In this document: positions 43,705 to 56,239 of the stretch, one piece after another
Layout of the letters: each line of letters opens with the position of its first letter
Numbering within the stretch: the first letter of the stretch is position 1
Assembly (NCBI GenBank): GCA_030015575.1
Contig: CM057349.1
Location: 257,605,077 to 257,669,076 of the forward strand
Length of the DNA: 64,000 nucleotides
Reading direction: 5' to 3'
Source of the DNA: Agapanthus africanus
Lineage: Eukaryota; Streptophyta; Magnoliopsida; Asparagales; Amaryllidaceae
The notes under the pieces: generated by a model
The model's database searches: none
Told to the model about the DNA's origin: nothing
What the model saw: the letters and a program-made list of their open reading frames with translations, nothing else
Program-made: the position numbers and the translations under genes

Positions 43705-45918
43705 TGTTAGTTGTATGTATGCCCTAGAGGCCAGTATTGTACAGATGATGTATATTATATTGGATGCTTGGACATATATAGAGATGACTTTCTTGCTCGA
43801 TATGATAGTATGCTATCTGGTTGCTCTTTATCTTAACATGTACACTTGTCTCTTTAAACTGTCTTATGGTTACATGTTGGTAAAGCCCTTAGGATGTGTA
43901 CTTGACTACCTGGACTATGATGCAGATCATACTAGTGGGGACATGGTAGTCCATAAGTACATCCTTCAAGGTCCCTAGTCGTGGGTGTATCGAGACGGGG
44001 CATCGATATACCAGAGTAGACTAGCGTATACGCTTCTCGACCCATGAGATGGGTGATGGATGATCCCATATCCATTGGTGTTTGACATCAGAGATGGTAT
44101 ACGGGTGCTCAGTGCAGACTGGGTACACTAGACGGACTCGCCGAGAACTCCCAGATGGTATTATACCTCACGTCAGATGGCAGTTCTCAGGTGACACTTG
44201 TACAGGTTAGTCTGTAGACCCGAGATCGTCATAGAGTCTTGTGTGATTCCCACTGTGCTTTGATCTCCACCTTACCACGTCCATGAGGGCGTGCAAAACG
44301 GTGGTCTTTGGGTACAGTCCCGAGTCACATGGAGGCAATGAGCGATAGGAGGGGTTTCGTCTCTCCCGGTATTGGGAGTTGATGTTGCGCTGTGCTCGAT
44401 TGGCCGTAACAGGGAAGTCCCTGGCCAGGGCTGATCAGAGATTTGCTGGTAAGTGTTACCAGTAGTTTCTCGACCCGTTATGAGCCTCACATCGGCACGA
44501 CTTATCGGTTATTGGGGTCTGACGTTTACCACCCCTAGACTTGATATGCGACGTATCGGACGAACAGACCGGACTGTACGGTAAGTGTTACTGGTTGGAT
44601 TCACAGGAGTGTGAGCGGGCTAGCTCGTCGATCTTCTGATCGTTCAATACCCGGGTGGCCGTTACGTTTAGCAGACCGCTTGCGGCTTGTGGGTGCTTGA
44701 TATGATCATCATCTGCTGCCGGCGTATTGACGAGTCTTTAGAGTCCTACACAGAGGTTTCCTGGCTCAAGCGAAACGAAATAGGAGCGCATATGAGATAT
44801 GTGCAGGACCGAGAATAATGCGTGTATGTGATACCGTATTTCATTCTCGCGATGAATGTATCGATTGGTTATATTCGATATAACCTAGATATCGAATCAA
44901 GGATTGATTCGATGAGCCGATACATAGGATACTAGTCGGTTATATGCGATATGACCGGATCGTTAAATCAAATGTTGATTTAATGATTTAATGTATAATT
45001 ATATATTTGATATATTACTTTGCATTAACTAGTATTGGTTCACTTTAAATGGATTTTCTCACTTGATGTGCAAGAAGTATATGTGATATACTTTTGTGTA
45101 CATATTTGTATCATGTTTGATGATACTAGATCATGTGGTTAAGTGTAAAGGATTAAACCATGGTTAAGAGATGATTAGGGTTTTGCTTTTTCATTTATTT
45201 ATTTGTTTGTTTATTTGGAAATGATTTAGATAAGAATGGTGGCTTCTTTTGTTTCTAGTTGAAGCTTCATGAAGCTTTGACTTATGCAACCATTCTTGTC
45301 TTCATGCTTAACCCTAACTCATCCAAGTAACCATGGTATATTCTCTACACTTAACCTTAGTTAGGATATGATAAGTATTGTTTTCATTTTCATTTTAAAA
45401 CAACTCATCATATTCTTTCTTCTTCTTGATCATCTTCTTCTTCAAGAAAAGCTTAAGCCCATCAATGGCAACTTGAGCAAAAGTGAGTGAAATCCAATTC
45501 TAAAGTGAACCCACCTCCTATTTCTTCACCCTCTACCTCTTGCCAAGCTGTTTTGGGTGTTTTCTTCACAAGTTTCACAACTTGGTGAAGTTGGAGCTTG
45601 AACTTGTGCAACCTCGACGTAGATCATCTTCGGCACAAAGCCGACGACCTATTCCACCCATTTCTCCGATGAAGCCGACGATAGAGTTCGGGATTCGAGA
45701 TGGACAGCGAGAGGACGCGTACGTGGAGCTAAGGAAGTGGAGAACCGGATCTACAAAGGTTGTAGCCTCTCTCCTTTAGTTAAGATGTTAACTAGTTCCG
45801 TTTATCGCCTAAATTTCTAGTTAACGATCCGTATTAGGGTTTCTCGGCACCTATTTCATTTGAAATTGGCATGGTTGATGCCTTGTGAGACCTCTATAGT
45901 GTGCCTAGGAACCCTACA
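43705..45918 (+). repeat. Solo family-B LTR in A2 pol, TSD GTTTG
   Basis: A 2214-bp LTR from TGTTAGTTGTATG to GAACCCTACA with GTTTG on each side (43700-43704 and 45919-45923). It interrupts the linker between integrase and RT. It is the only plus-strand family-B LTR in the window and the youngest event in this nest, since it postdates A2. The internal region was lost by LTR-LTR recombination. Confidence 0.97.
44785..44985 (+). other. String of short hairpins in the family-B LTR
   Basis: Consecutive inverted repeats with tiny loops: GCGCATATGAGATATGTGC (about 44787), GGTTATATTCGATATAACC (44867-44885), CGAATCAAGG-ATTGATTCG (within 44891-44913), a CGGTTATAT/ATATGACCG pair (44937-44957) and TAAATCAAATGTTGATTTA (44964-44982). 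The corresponding hairpins in minus-strand copies (about 7650-7870, 10950-11150, 28100-28310) differ in sequence but stay paired in several cases. Confidence 0.7.
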
Positions 45919-47650
45919 GTTTGGTAGAACAAGAAGTTTCAGAGGAAAGGGACATACCAGCGCCTATCCGCAGAAGTAGTAGGCAGTCTCATCCGCCCGA
46001 GAGATACTACGGTTTTCTCATAGACGGGAATCGAGAAGATTGCGTCATTGATAATGATGACCCTACTAGCTTCCAGCAAGCCATTCAGAGCGGCGACTCG
46101 GTAAAATGGCTGGATGCAATGCGGACCGAAATGGAGTCCATGTACACTAACAAAGTATGGACTTTGGACATTGCTCCAGATGGGGTAAAACCCGTAGGAT
46201 GCAAGTGGATCTTCAGAAAGAAGATTGGTGTAGATGGACAGGTTGAAACCTATAAGGCTAGACTTGTTGCAAAGGGTTTCCGTCAAAGACCTGGTTTGGA
46301 CTATGACGAAACCTTTTCTCTAGTGGCTATGCTCAAATCCATTCGAGTCCTTCTTGCCATTGCTGCCTTCCACGATTATGAGATCTGTCAGATGGACGTA
46401 AAGACGGCCTTTCTAAATGGAAATTTGGAAGAGTGCGTCTATATGGATCAGCCAGAGGGATTCATTCAGAGTGGGAGCAGCGGTAAAGTGTGCAAGTTGC
46501 TTAAGTCCATTTATGGACTAAAGCAAGCATCGCGGAGTTGGAACATCTGTTTTGATGATACTGTCAAAGAATTCGACTTTATCAAGAATCCAGATGAACC
46601 ATGCATATACAGTAAGATTGTAGGGAGAGTTGTTGTATTCCTCGTCTTGTACGTGGATGACATTCTCCTAATAGGAAATGATATTCCTATGCTACAGTCA
46701 GTCAAAGGATTCTTGTCACAGAAATTCTCCATGAAGGACCTGGGTGATGCCACCTCCATTCTGGGGATCTAGATCTATCGTGATAGATCAAAGAGGATGT
46801 TGGGACTTTCACAGTCCAGGTACATAGACACCATATTGAAAAGATTCAGTATGGAAGATTCTAAGCGCGGTAACCTACCGGCTTGTCACGGAATCACCCT
46901 CTCCAAAGATATGTCTCCCAAGACTGATTTGGAAAGGGATCGCATGTCGATTATACCCTACGCTTCTGCGGTAGGCTCTATAATGTATGCGATGTTATGT
47001 ACCAGACCAGATGTAGCATACGCATTGAGCGTTGTAAGCCGGTATCAGGCAAACCCAGGGGAGAATCACTGGATAGCAGTAAAGAACATTCTCAAGTACC
47101 TAAGGAGGACTAAGGAGATGTTCTTGGTGTATGGCGGAAAAGACCTCCAGATCGAGGCCTTTGCTGACTCCGGCTTCCAGAGTGACAAGGATGACTCCAA
47201 GTCCATGTCGGGTTATGTCTTTACCCTCAATGGAGGGGCGGTCTGTTGGAAGAGTTCCAAGGAGGAGACCGTTGCTGACTCAACGATGGAAGCGGAGTAC
47301 ATAGCTGCTTGCGATGCCGCAAAAGAAGCTGTCTGGATGAAGAAGTTCCTCACAGAACTTCAGGTGGTTCCTACCAGTGTTGGTCCAATACCTCTGTATT
47401 ACGACAACAACGGCGCTATAGCTTTAGCGAAGGAACCCAGGTCCCATCAGAAGTCCAGACACATCTTAAGGCGGTATCACCTGATCAGGGAGATCGTAGA
47501 TCGCCAGGAGATCGAGGTAAAGAGAGTAAAATCAGAGAATAATATTGCTGATCCATTCATGAAGGCCCTATCTCAGATTCAGTTCGAGAGGCTACTCGAG
47601 ATCATCGGTCTTCGATACGCCAGTACATGGCCCTAGTGCAAGTGGGAGAT

Positions 47651-49544
47651 TGTTAGTGTATATGACCTAGGGGCCATTATTGTATCATACTAGTTTGTAT
47701 ATTATTTAATGGAAGCTTGGGATATTCACATGTATATAACAGTCTTGCTAAACATGGTAGTATGCTACTTGGTTTTTTTATCTTAATATGTGAGTATACG
47801 TATTGATAGAGCTCTTAGGATCTTGCTTGACTACCAGCGTTGTGATGGCAGTCACACTAGTGGGGGCTGGGTAGTCTACAAGCACATCCTTATTCAGGTC
47901 CCTAGTCGTAGGATTATTGAGACAGGGCATCGATACTCCGGAGTAGACTAGTGTGTACGCTTCTCATCCCAGTTGGGGAGATGGTCTGTCCCACAGCCGT
48001 CAGTACGTCGTACTGGAGATAGTATACAGGTGCTCGTTGGGTTACGGGTACACCGGACAGGACTCGCAGGGAACTGTTGGTTGGGTTTTATACCAGTCGT
48101 CAGTTAACAGTTCCCAGGTGACATGAGTACAGCATAGTCCGCAGACTTGACACTGCTACTTCGCCTCGAGTGTGTCCCACTGTTCTTAGATTGCTACCCT
48201 ACCACGGCTCAAAGGAGTCGTGCAAACAGGTAGCAGTTGGGTGCAGTCCCGAGCACTTGGAGGCAGTGGCGGTTAGACAGGATTTGTCTCTCCCGGTATT
48301 GGGAGTTGATATCGCGCTGTGTCAGAGAGCCATTACGCAAAGTCCCTGGCCAGGGCAAGCGAGATTTACTGGTAGGTTCCAGTAGTTTCTCAGGGTGTAA
48401 TGGGCTTCGCTCCGACACGACTTATACCGCTATTAGGGGACTGACGCTTGCCGCCCCCTAGGCCCGATATGCGATAGTCTTAGACGAACAGACCGGACTG
48501 TACGGAGATTGCCACATCAGACTCAGTAGGAGTTCGGATGGCTCTCCTCATCGTCCTTCTTATCGACATCTTCATGGGGACCGTTACGTATAGCTAGTGC
48601 CGCTTTCGATCTGTGGTTAAACCCACTGCCAGCGTAGTAGTCGAGTCATTAGAGTCCCACACAGAGAGTTTCCCTGCTCCAGGCGAAACGATATAGAGGT
48701 CGTATGGTTTTACGACAAGGGTTCGGACGCATACGTGTGTTTATGCACGTACGACTTTTCGGACAGTTTTTACTAGTCGGCTTTGGTTTAAGCCAGATTC
48801 TAGTATCGGGATATTGGATTTATACAGTCTAAAGTTTTTCCGTGTTTTCACGGATAGGAGGGGCGTTCTCGTAATTTTACGAGAAGCTTCTAGAAGATGA
48901 TGACTTGGGGGTGTAGGTGTCATTTGCATTAAATGAGATTAGTGAGTCATATGAGTGATTCATCCATGTCATTAATGCATCATAAATGCTTAATGACTCA
49001 TGGAGATGAATCACCCTCTTGTATTTATGAAGCATGATTATTCATCCTTTATTTTCTTTTATTGGATAAATGATAATGCTTGATATATATTATGATAGAT
49101 CATTATCTCATCTCATGCTCATGCTCACCTTCTCTCTCCTCAAGCTCTCTCTCTTCAAACCCTAATCCTCCCCTCTCATGTGTTGAGATCAAGGATTAGA
49201 ATAGACTAATCACTCCATAATCGAACTCTATATCACCTAGGTTACTTAGATTAGAACTTTAAGTAACCTAGTTACCTCTAGTTTGAGGTAAAGCTTGAAG
49301 CAAAGATCTCGGGTGGATCGTCTAGTACTTGGAGAAGGCCGAGGAGGAGGTGGAGAACGTAAAGTCGAAGGACACGGTTCTTTAGGTATAATCACTTCAC
49401 ATAGTAGTTTAGAACTTCTATGATTCATGTTAGTTATCGTTTAGCTTCGATTCTTGCGGTTAGTCGATGTTTAAGCAAAGAACAAGATCGTTTTTCATAT
49501 TTCCGCCTCCCCGCAAGTCGTGGGGTGTTGCACATCGACTTATA
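47651..49544 (+). repeat. 3' LTR of A2 (1894 bp)
   Basis: Begins TGTTAG after the polypurine tract (47640-47650) and ends ACATCGACTTATA, followed by the TSD AATAG. The terminal CA has become TA. Other differences from the 5' LTR are scattered single substitutions, mostly transitions in the part compared. Confidence 0.95.
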
Positions 49545-49549
49545 AATAG

Positions 49550-51238
49550 ACTAAGGATAAACCTTCCTACAAGTCTGCTTATTCTAACCTAGAGTCTCCT
49601 AGAGCCCTACTTTCTAAGTATCCACCTCGCATTGCTATATATATAATATAGATAATAAACCTATTCTACGGTTGTGGGGGTGCTATACGCCATCCACCCA
49701 ACTTCCCCCGTAGATATACATCTACTCACCTTTGATCCTCGCTTGCTGAAGTCGATGACGCCTTGCTCTCCCTTGTCGTCCCGAAGTCCACATGAAGGTA
49801 CCTACAGTTTTCAAGCACATCATATCGTAAACAAGAATCAAATACAAGAAAAGCCGATACGGCATATGAAACACACATAGGTTAGAACCTTTGGTCCACG
49901 CATGCAAAAACAACTAAGCAACTCTCGACATCGACGTACGATCATCAATCGACCGAGATAAAACATAAATACTAAAACCCAAGTCATTAAAAGACGTAAA
50001 ACGAAAATATAAACTTAGGAAAACATCTCCAGATTTTGCCTCATGTCAAATTGGGACATTTAGCATATAGGATAGGTCTAATTATAGGATAAATGAGCCA
50101 TGCTCCAAGAATGAACCCTAACCTACACACCCAGGCCTCAAATTGCGGCCAGAAGTAATTTATTTGCGGCCATGAAAAGAAATTTAAGTCTCAGGTCTCT
50201 AGGGTAGTTTCTAGGTCACTTGCATGTCTCACCGTAATCGCTATATATTTTCAGGGTCCCCAAGTCATAGATCCTATAATATCACCACAAATTCCACAAA
50301 AATACGATATCGGCAAATTCAAAGATCAAGTCTTGGGGTTTGTATGCTCAGTTGGTCCAGGATTTTTAACACTAGATGGGTTGTAGTCACTACTTAACCT
50401 CAACTACACCTTTACAATACAAAATATCCCCTGACATCATCTTGGAAATTTCTAGCATCACTAATCTACACAAGTTTAACTCTAATGCACTATAGTAGGG
50501 TAGGAAAGCTAATAACTTAGCTAAAAGTGTAGGATTTACCTCATATAGCAACTAGAGAAAATTCTAAGGTTGCCCAAAGAGCCCAAAGTTCTAACTTGAT
50601 GCATCCAAGTGCTTTGTAGTGAGGTTGGGATCATTTTTTGTGACGGAGGGTGAGGTTTTTTATTAAGTTTTGGTGGTGTTTTGTGGTGGAAGAGGAGGTG
50701 GAGGAGATGGAGGAGAAGGAAGAAGATGAGGGAGGTGAAGAAAATAGAATGAGAAATGAGGTGAGGAATCAACTATGGCTAGGGTTGCCTTGCCCTCTCT
50801 CCTTCTCTCTCCTCATTAATACAAATCAAATCTTGTCCCCTCTCTCTCTCTCATTTTTCTTCTCATTTAAAAAAAACAAAACCATTTAAAAAGAAAAGAA
50901 ACCATGGTTCATAAGAAAATGTAACAAGTGTTTTGCAACATGTTTTGTTTCATGCCACATACATAAACAATATTAATGCATAATTAGCAAAATGCTAATC
51001 AAGTTTAGCATTAACTTGTATACAATTAATTGTATAATAATGTATAAAATATCCAAATCACTTAAATTCTTTGAAAATCAATAATTTAGATTAGTTTTCC
51101 AATTATTTTCCAAATTTTAAGTATATAACCATACTACTTCGTCAAAACCAATTCCTATATCCTTATAATATTCATGAAAGTTATTATTTTATTTATTTAA
51201 ATTCCAAAAATAATATTTTATTTTTCTGAAATGTTACA
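49550..51238 (-). repeat. Gypsy-type LTR fragment, proximal part
   Basis: Minus-strand LTR ending at 51238 with the complement of TGTAACATTTCAG, the same start as the 3' LTR at 57825. On the minus strand it runs through GTAGATGTATATCTACGGGGG to 49550 and continues beyond A2 at 37623. Divergence from the plus-strand copy is high, so this is a separate, older relative. It includes GCGGCCA-type palindromic sequence near 50145-50175. Confidence 0.85.
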
Positions 51239-51304
51239 ATTTCTAGTGACCTCAAAAATACGTGCAGGCTTAATTAGAGTCCCAAAAGAAATTTGGTGGC
51301 CTAC
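51239..51304 (-). other. Probable 3' end of a lost gypsy internal region
   Basis: 66 bp between two minus-strand LTR pieces. The reverse complement contains CCAAATTTCTTTTGGGAC, resembling GGGACCAAATTTCTTTAAGG just before the plus-strand 3' LTR (57796-57815). It may be all that remains of the internal region of the minus-strand element. Confidence 0.5.
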
Positions 51305-51690
51305 TGTCACGACCCGAAAGAGCACGTGACTGGAACTTGAATAATGTGAAGTTTATAGGACCCCACCTAATTCAAGTAAACCAAAAGCCCAGAAATCTAA
51401 ACCATTTGAAAAGAGAGTGGAGGAAAAACTTAGTTTTAAACAAGTGTTTTAATAAAATAAGCCGTAGTAATTATTATTAAAACATCAAGTCTTTTCCAAA
51501 AATTTCGGCAGAGTTTCCTTTGTAAATACTGGCCCCAAACAGGCACAAACATGCATAATATAAGGGCATCCCCAAGCGAGAGCTAGCACTTCACCAATTG
51601 GCGGACACAACCACGCAAGACATATAATATATAACGCCGAAGGGAGAGAATCAAAACTCAGAAGAAAACCAAAGGAAAGCCATAATATAT
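51305..51690 (-). repeat. Inverted LTR end forming a fold-back
   Basis: Starts TGTCACGACCCGAAA, the exact complement of the LTR end TTTCGGGTCGTGACA at 54539-54553, and continues as an inverted, diverged copy of about the last 390 bp of that LTR (54160-54553). At about 51690 it joins the plus-strand LTR within AT-rich sequence. It fits the 3' end of a minus-strand LTR joined head-on to a plus-strand one. Confidence 0.85.
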
Positions 51691-52502
51691 ATGTAGGTAC
51701 CCCCACGTGGATGTTGAGACGATGAAGAAGAGGATGGCGACATCGACATCGGCAAGCAAGAGCAGGTAAGTAGATATATATCTACGGGGGAAGTCGGGTG
51801 GATGGCGTATAGCACCCACCGCAATTTCGTAAAATAGAACGCGAATGCGTTATGATATACATATAGATATATACTTATATAGTATTATATGATGTGATTA
51901 CTTAGCTAGGAATGCCTTAGAGGACTTGATTGATAGCGTCGTTAGTTAGTTGTAGTCGCAAACCCTAGAATAAGGTTTACATACACGCACACGCACACTT
52001 GCATACATTTTATTATTGTGCGTATATGGGGATATATATATATACACACACATAGGTATGGGACTATGTGTATATATATATATACGTATACATATACTTG
52101 GATGATGAGGATAGTATATGTATTTGGAGATGAGTCGATGAGTTTGGGCTTGATGCCATGAGATCGGTGATATGACGTGGTTCGTATTATGAGATACGAC
52201 ATGATGTGATAGCGGGTCCTCTAGGCGTGGTGTTTTCATACACACGCATACATATATATAGATGGTATCAGTATGTACAAGACGTAGATCAGTACCCTCA
52301 GATCATGATATATGATGATAAGGATACCCAGTGAATAATGAGATAAATGTGATATTTGACTCATACCCAGATTTGGGAGGCCGTACGACGGATTTACCGT
52401 ACGAGCTATATATTGATGATAGATCCGCACTCTTGACTCGAGGTTGTCATATTAGATATATTGTATCGTATGTTATACTATTGAGGCGGGATCACCGACT
52501 AT

Positions 52503-52539
<37 letters not shown>

Positions 52540-54553
52540 ATATATATATCGGCTCAGAAATAGGTGGATGTCCTTACCCCTTTTCGTTTAGTCTGTTAGT
52601 TTAGTCATGTAGTTTACTTGTAGATTTTAGAATAGACTCGGGTCATACCTATTTCAAAACTAACGAATCGTGAGTATTTTTAAGACAGGTCAAGGGATTC
52701 TACGGATATTTCAAAGGACATACTTTTCTTTAAAACACCATAGCCCTATTTTCTAAACACCACGATTCATGTTTTTTCAAATGGCAAACTGTATGACCCA
52801 TATATATTAAGGTAGAATACATTTATTGTTGTTTATTATTCAGCTCCCGCATATTCTTGCTGTTCGTATCGCATTGAATGCTTATATTGTGTTTTCATAT
52901 GCTATTATTGAAATCATTGCTGTCAGGTCACCAGCACCATTACCGATGATGCGTATGTTCCACGTACACTTGCTTGCCGGCTCACACACATCTTCATCGG
53001 TAATTGCCATGTCACGTACACATTAGAAAATACTAATCATCAATACAAATTGTTAGTTGATAGTTTCGACATGGTATTAGCGTACTTGCTGTTATTGCTA
53101 CTTTAGACATTGCATTTATTACTGTGATTGTCATGCATATTTATATATTTATTTCCATGCATTATTATTTAGGGCCAGTCCGGATTGCCGAAGCCCAATG
53201 CTTTTAATTCATTGTTTAATTATTCTTTGATTCCGGATTTTCCATGAGATTTATGGATTTGGAGAAACCGCAAGATTTTATAAACTTATTATCATTTTAA
53301 AATGAAAGTTGCGGTTTTCTCATGATATGATTAAGATATATCCACCATGAGTTTTCTCGGCTCTTGAGCGATATGATTCACCCGATTCAAGGAGGAGGAG
53401 GAACCGTCTGTGGGTGCATGGTGAACCTGGTGCGGTACCCCTAGGCGAGAAGGTCGCAGATGATGGCGTTGAGCCTGGCAGGGGAACACTACCGACCGGT
53501 GACTTCATTGTGACTCGTCGGATATCCGGAGGATACCGATCGGAGTTGGGCCAGTCCGGATAGCCGGAGCCCAAGGGCCAGTCCAGAAAGCCGGAGTCCC
53601 AGATATTGAGATATTGAGATTTGTTGTCGATGCTAGACACTGATTTATGATGATTTCATTGATGATATTTCATTTTATATACAGATATCTCCCTGAGATA
53701 AGAAAACAGTTTCTCATTTATATGTATTCAGTTTTCATGCATTCATACCTCATATTTATGATATATTACTACCTGAGGCACTGACACGAGCACATGGTAT
53801 TACACTTATGTATAGATGTTTACCCTTGCTACCTTATCATGCTTCAGGCTTTATCATATTGAGGATATATATATTTGATCGTATTGACCTAGGATGAGTC
53901 ATACATACGATTTCTGCTCGGTGATGTTTTCTACTCACGAGTTGGCAACTCACCCCCGTTGTGCCACAGTTTCTTGCAGGTTTTACCGTACAGGTTTCGT
54001 TGCGGCTTTGCTGGCATACTGCTCCTTTTCGGGTGATTGCTTTGGTAGGTGGGTTCACTCGCATCGTGACCACCCTTATACTATATTTACATTGTTGTAT
54101 CTAGAAACTCCATCAACCAGAATTGTATATTTATTAGACCTAGAAAACCAATTGTGTATTATTTCGACCTTAGAGTCACGCGTTATATTATTATGGTTTT
54201 CATGTTGATTTTGAGTTTCCTTTTGAGTTTTGATCCTCGCCCTTGGCGTTGTATATATTATTGCTTGCGTGGTTGTGACCGTCAATTGACGAAGAGATAG
54301 CTCCCGCTTGGGGATGCCTTTATATATATTATGCATGTTGTACCCGTTTGGGATCAGTATTTACAAAGGAAACTCTGTCGAAATTTTCAGAAAAGACTTG
54401 ATGTTTAAAAAATGCATATTCGGCTGATTGTAATAAAAACACTTTCTTTAAAATCGTTTAGATTTCTGGGCTTTTATCTTACTTGAATTAGATGGGGTCC
54501 TATAGACTTCATATGATTCAAGTGCCAGTCACGTGCTATTTCGGGTCGTGACA
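51691..54553 (+). repeat. 5' LTR of G, first 1.4 kb missing
   Basis: Aligns with 59231-62111 of the 3' LTR and ends GGGTCGTGACA before the primer site. It contains TA/CA microsatellites (about 52030-52095 and 52501-52549) and short tandem units GGCCAGTCCGGATAGCCGGA near 53545-53600. The missing start was replaced by the inverted fragment at 51305-51690. Confidence 0.9.
52501..52549. repeat. (TA)n microsatellite in the G 5' LTR
   Basis: About 23 TA units with one interruption; the equivalent tract in the 3' LTR is 60055-60104 and uninterrupted. Confidence 0.9.
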
Positions 54554-56239
54554 AAGTTGGTATCAAAGCGCTAGGTTAACCTTAGTTCAAGTCTATATTT
54601 GACTATGCGGAGCCTAGGGCGTTTATATATATACGGAATCTAGGCTTGACCTTACGGAACTTAGACTTAGTCGAGGGGGTATTAGACCCGAACTTTCGTT
54701 GCGTAGGTTGACCTTGGTTGATGGAGTATGTGACTTAAGGAAAGTGACGTACCGTGTGTATGTTCCGCGGCATACTTACGATACGCTACTCCGCTTAAGA
54801 AGCCTTAGGATGTACATTTTCTTGCACAGCATTATATTCATTCCTATGATCTATCCTCATCGATATTGGTTTATGGTTTTGCTTCCATGATTACACGGAC
54901 AGAGAGAACTACGGCTAGAGTTGCGTCAGCATGAGCTCATCACGGACGAGGACTGACCAGGGAGTGATTCCAGGGACACACGATTTGCATAGATGCTTCG
55001 TTCTATTGTGTTTTCGTGCCATGAGCGTTTGATGGATCGCTTTTACAAGATTTCTCGGACGTGCATATTAGCACCAGAGGATTAGGCTACTGCTAGAGGC
55101 CAGCCAGAATGTGATGACCGTCGATCCAACGATTATACTTGATGATTGAGGCACTGTTCAGCGTACGGACAATTGAGTCAATTGCGACTGCGAATGACGA
55201 GATATCGCCCCAGATGTTTGGAGCTATTGCCGCATGAGTTGTACATCGAGATATGATAGAAGATCGCTAGTCACCAAAAATGAAGGACTAGGACATGTGA
55301 TTCATTGCCTACCCCGATGCAAGGTCATCAGATTGATTGATTCCAGTTAGAGATGACTTCACGCAGGTACGTTGAGAGTCGATAAAGACGATCGAAGGTC
55401 AGAATCCCGTTTTCCAAGTTTAAAGTATTCGGAGAAATATGCAAGTAATTCCGTGGACCCTCTAGAAGAATGTAACCCTAACTCGATATAATGACCATGA
55501 GAACGCTTTGAAACCTTAGGGTTTACAGCAGTTCAGTGGTGCCATTAATGAGGCTTAGGTTTGCCCTTCTACGGCTGGTCCATAGATACTGTGGCATGTA
55601 CTAGAATACTATTAAACTGTACTCAAGATGTTGAGCTCTTGGGGGATTATGGAACCTTGACAAATCGATCGAAAGGTTCGACGTCATTCGGATATCATTT
55701 GATGGGATACATTGCTTGGGAGACTCCAGATACGAGTATAGCCGTTGGAGCGCAGTCCATGCAGCCACGAATAGACGAGTCCGAATCAGTCGACATTATA
55801 GGAAAGTGGAGTAAGAGGTTCATACAAGATCTTGATGAGATGATGTTCCACTCCGCTGACATCAGAGGTGTGATACGCATGCAGAGGCGTTGAATATGGA
55901 TATATCTTCTAGAAGGAGTCGCGATGAGTATGCAGCCGTTCCGGAACAAGAAACGGATTTAGTAAAAGATGAAAACTTCCGGGCAGTTCGGCAGAAACGA
56001 GATTTGGGAGAGACTTCGACAGAACCTTTCTGGAATACTATATGAAAAGACTTGGACCCAAGAGCGGTCATATTTCGTACACCCAGCAGGCCAGAGTTCG
56101 GCATCATCGACGAGACATGTTATGAGTGACAATGACGGTTGGCCAGAGATCTTTAGAGGATGTGCTAGAGCGGGACTGTCTTCGCCACCTTTGATTTTGG
56201 TATTTTGGGCGATCTATTCGCATGATTGAGTTTTGATGA

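Larger units (their letters stand above)
41570..47636 (+). pseudogene. Copia gag-pol of A2, interrupted
   Basis: The ATG at 41570 opens gag-protease to a TAG at 42737-42739. The same frame resumes and runs to 43375, where a 1-nt deletion near 43352 shifts frame. The next frame (to 43704) is split by the solo LTR, continues from 45924 to a TAG at 46770-46772 (Arg codon in A1), then stays open to 47636. Gag lacks 28 codons present in A1 (after SLPSTY, near 42057), and the first Cys of the zinc knuckle is Tyr (YSYCYGNGHWQKDC, about 42233). Intact features include protease DTG, the HCRLGH finger start (where A1 has Tyr for the first His), SDRGGEY and YVDD. Apart from the listed lesions it is collinear with A1. 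Confidence 0.95.
37624..49544 (+). mobile_element. Complete copia element A2
   Basis: Two LTRs of equal length (1894 bp), primer site at 39519, polypurine tract before 47651 and a perfect 5-bp TSD, AATAG (37619-37623 and 49545-49549), inside a minus-strand gypsy-type LTR. Without the 2.2-kb solo LTR nested in pol it would be about 9.7 kb. The LTRs differ by a few substitutions per 100 bp at most, so this is a fairly recent insertion. Its polyprotein is close to A1 but carries several lesions. The last two bases of the 3' LTR are TA, where the 5' LTR has CA. Confidence 0.97.

Noticed and set aside
55561..55893. 110-codon ORF in the gypsy-type internal region
   Set aside because: No recognisable gag, protease or other domain, ordinary length for chance, and no related frame to compare.
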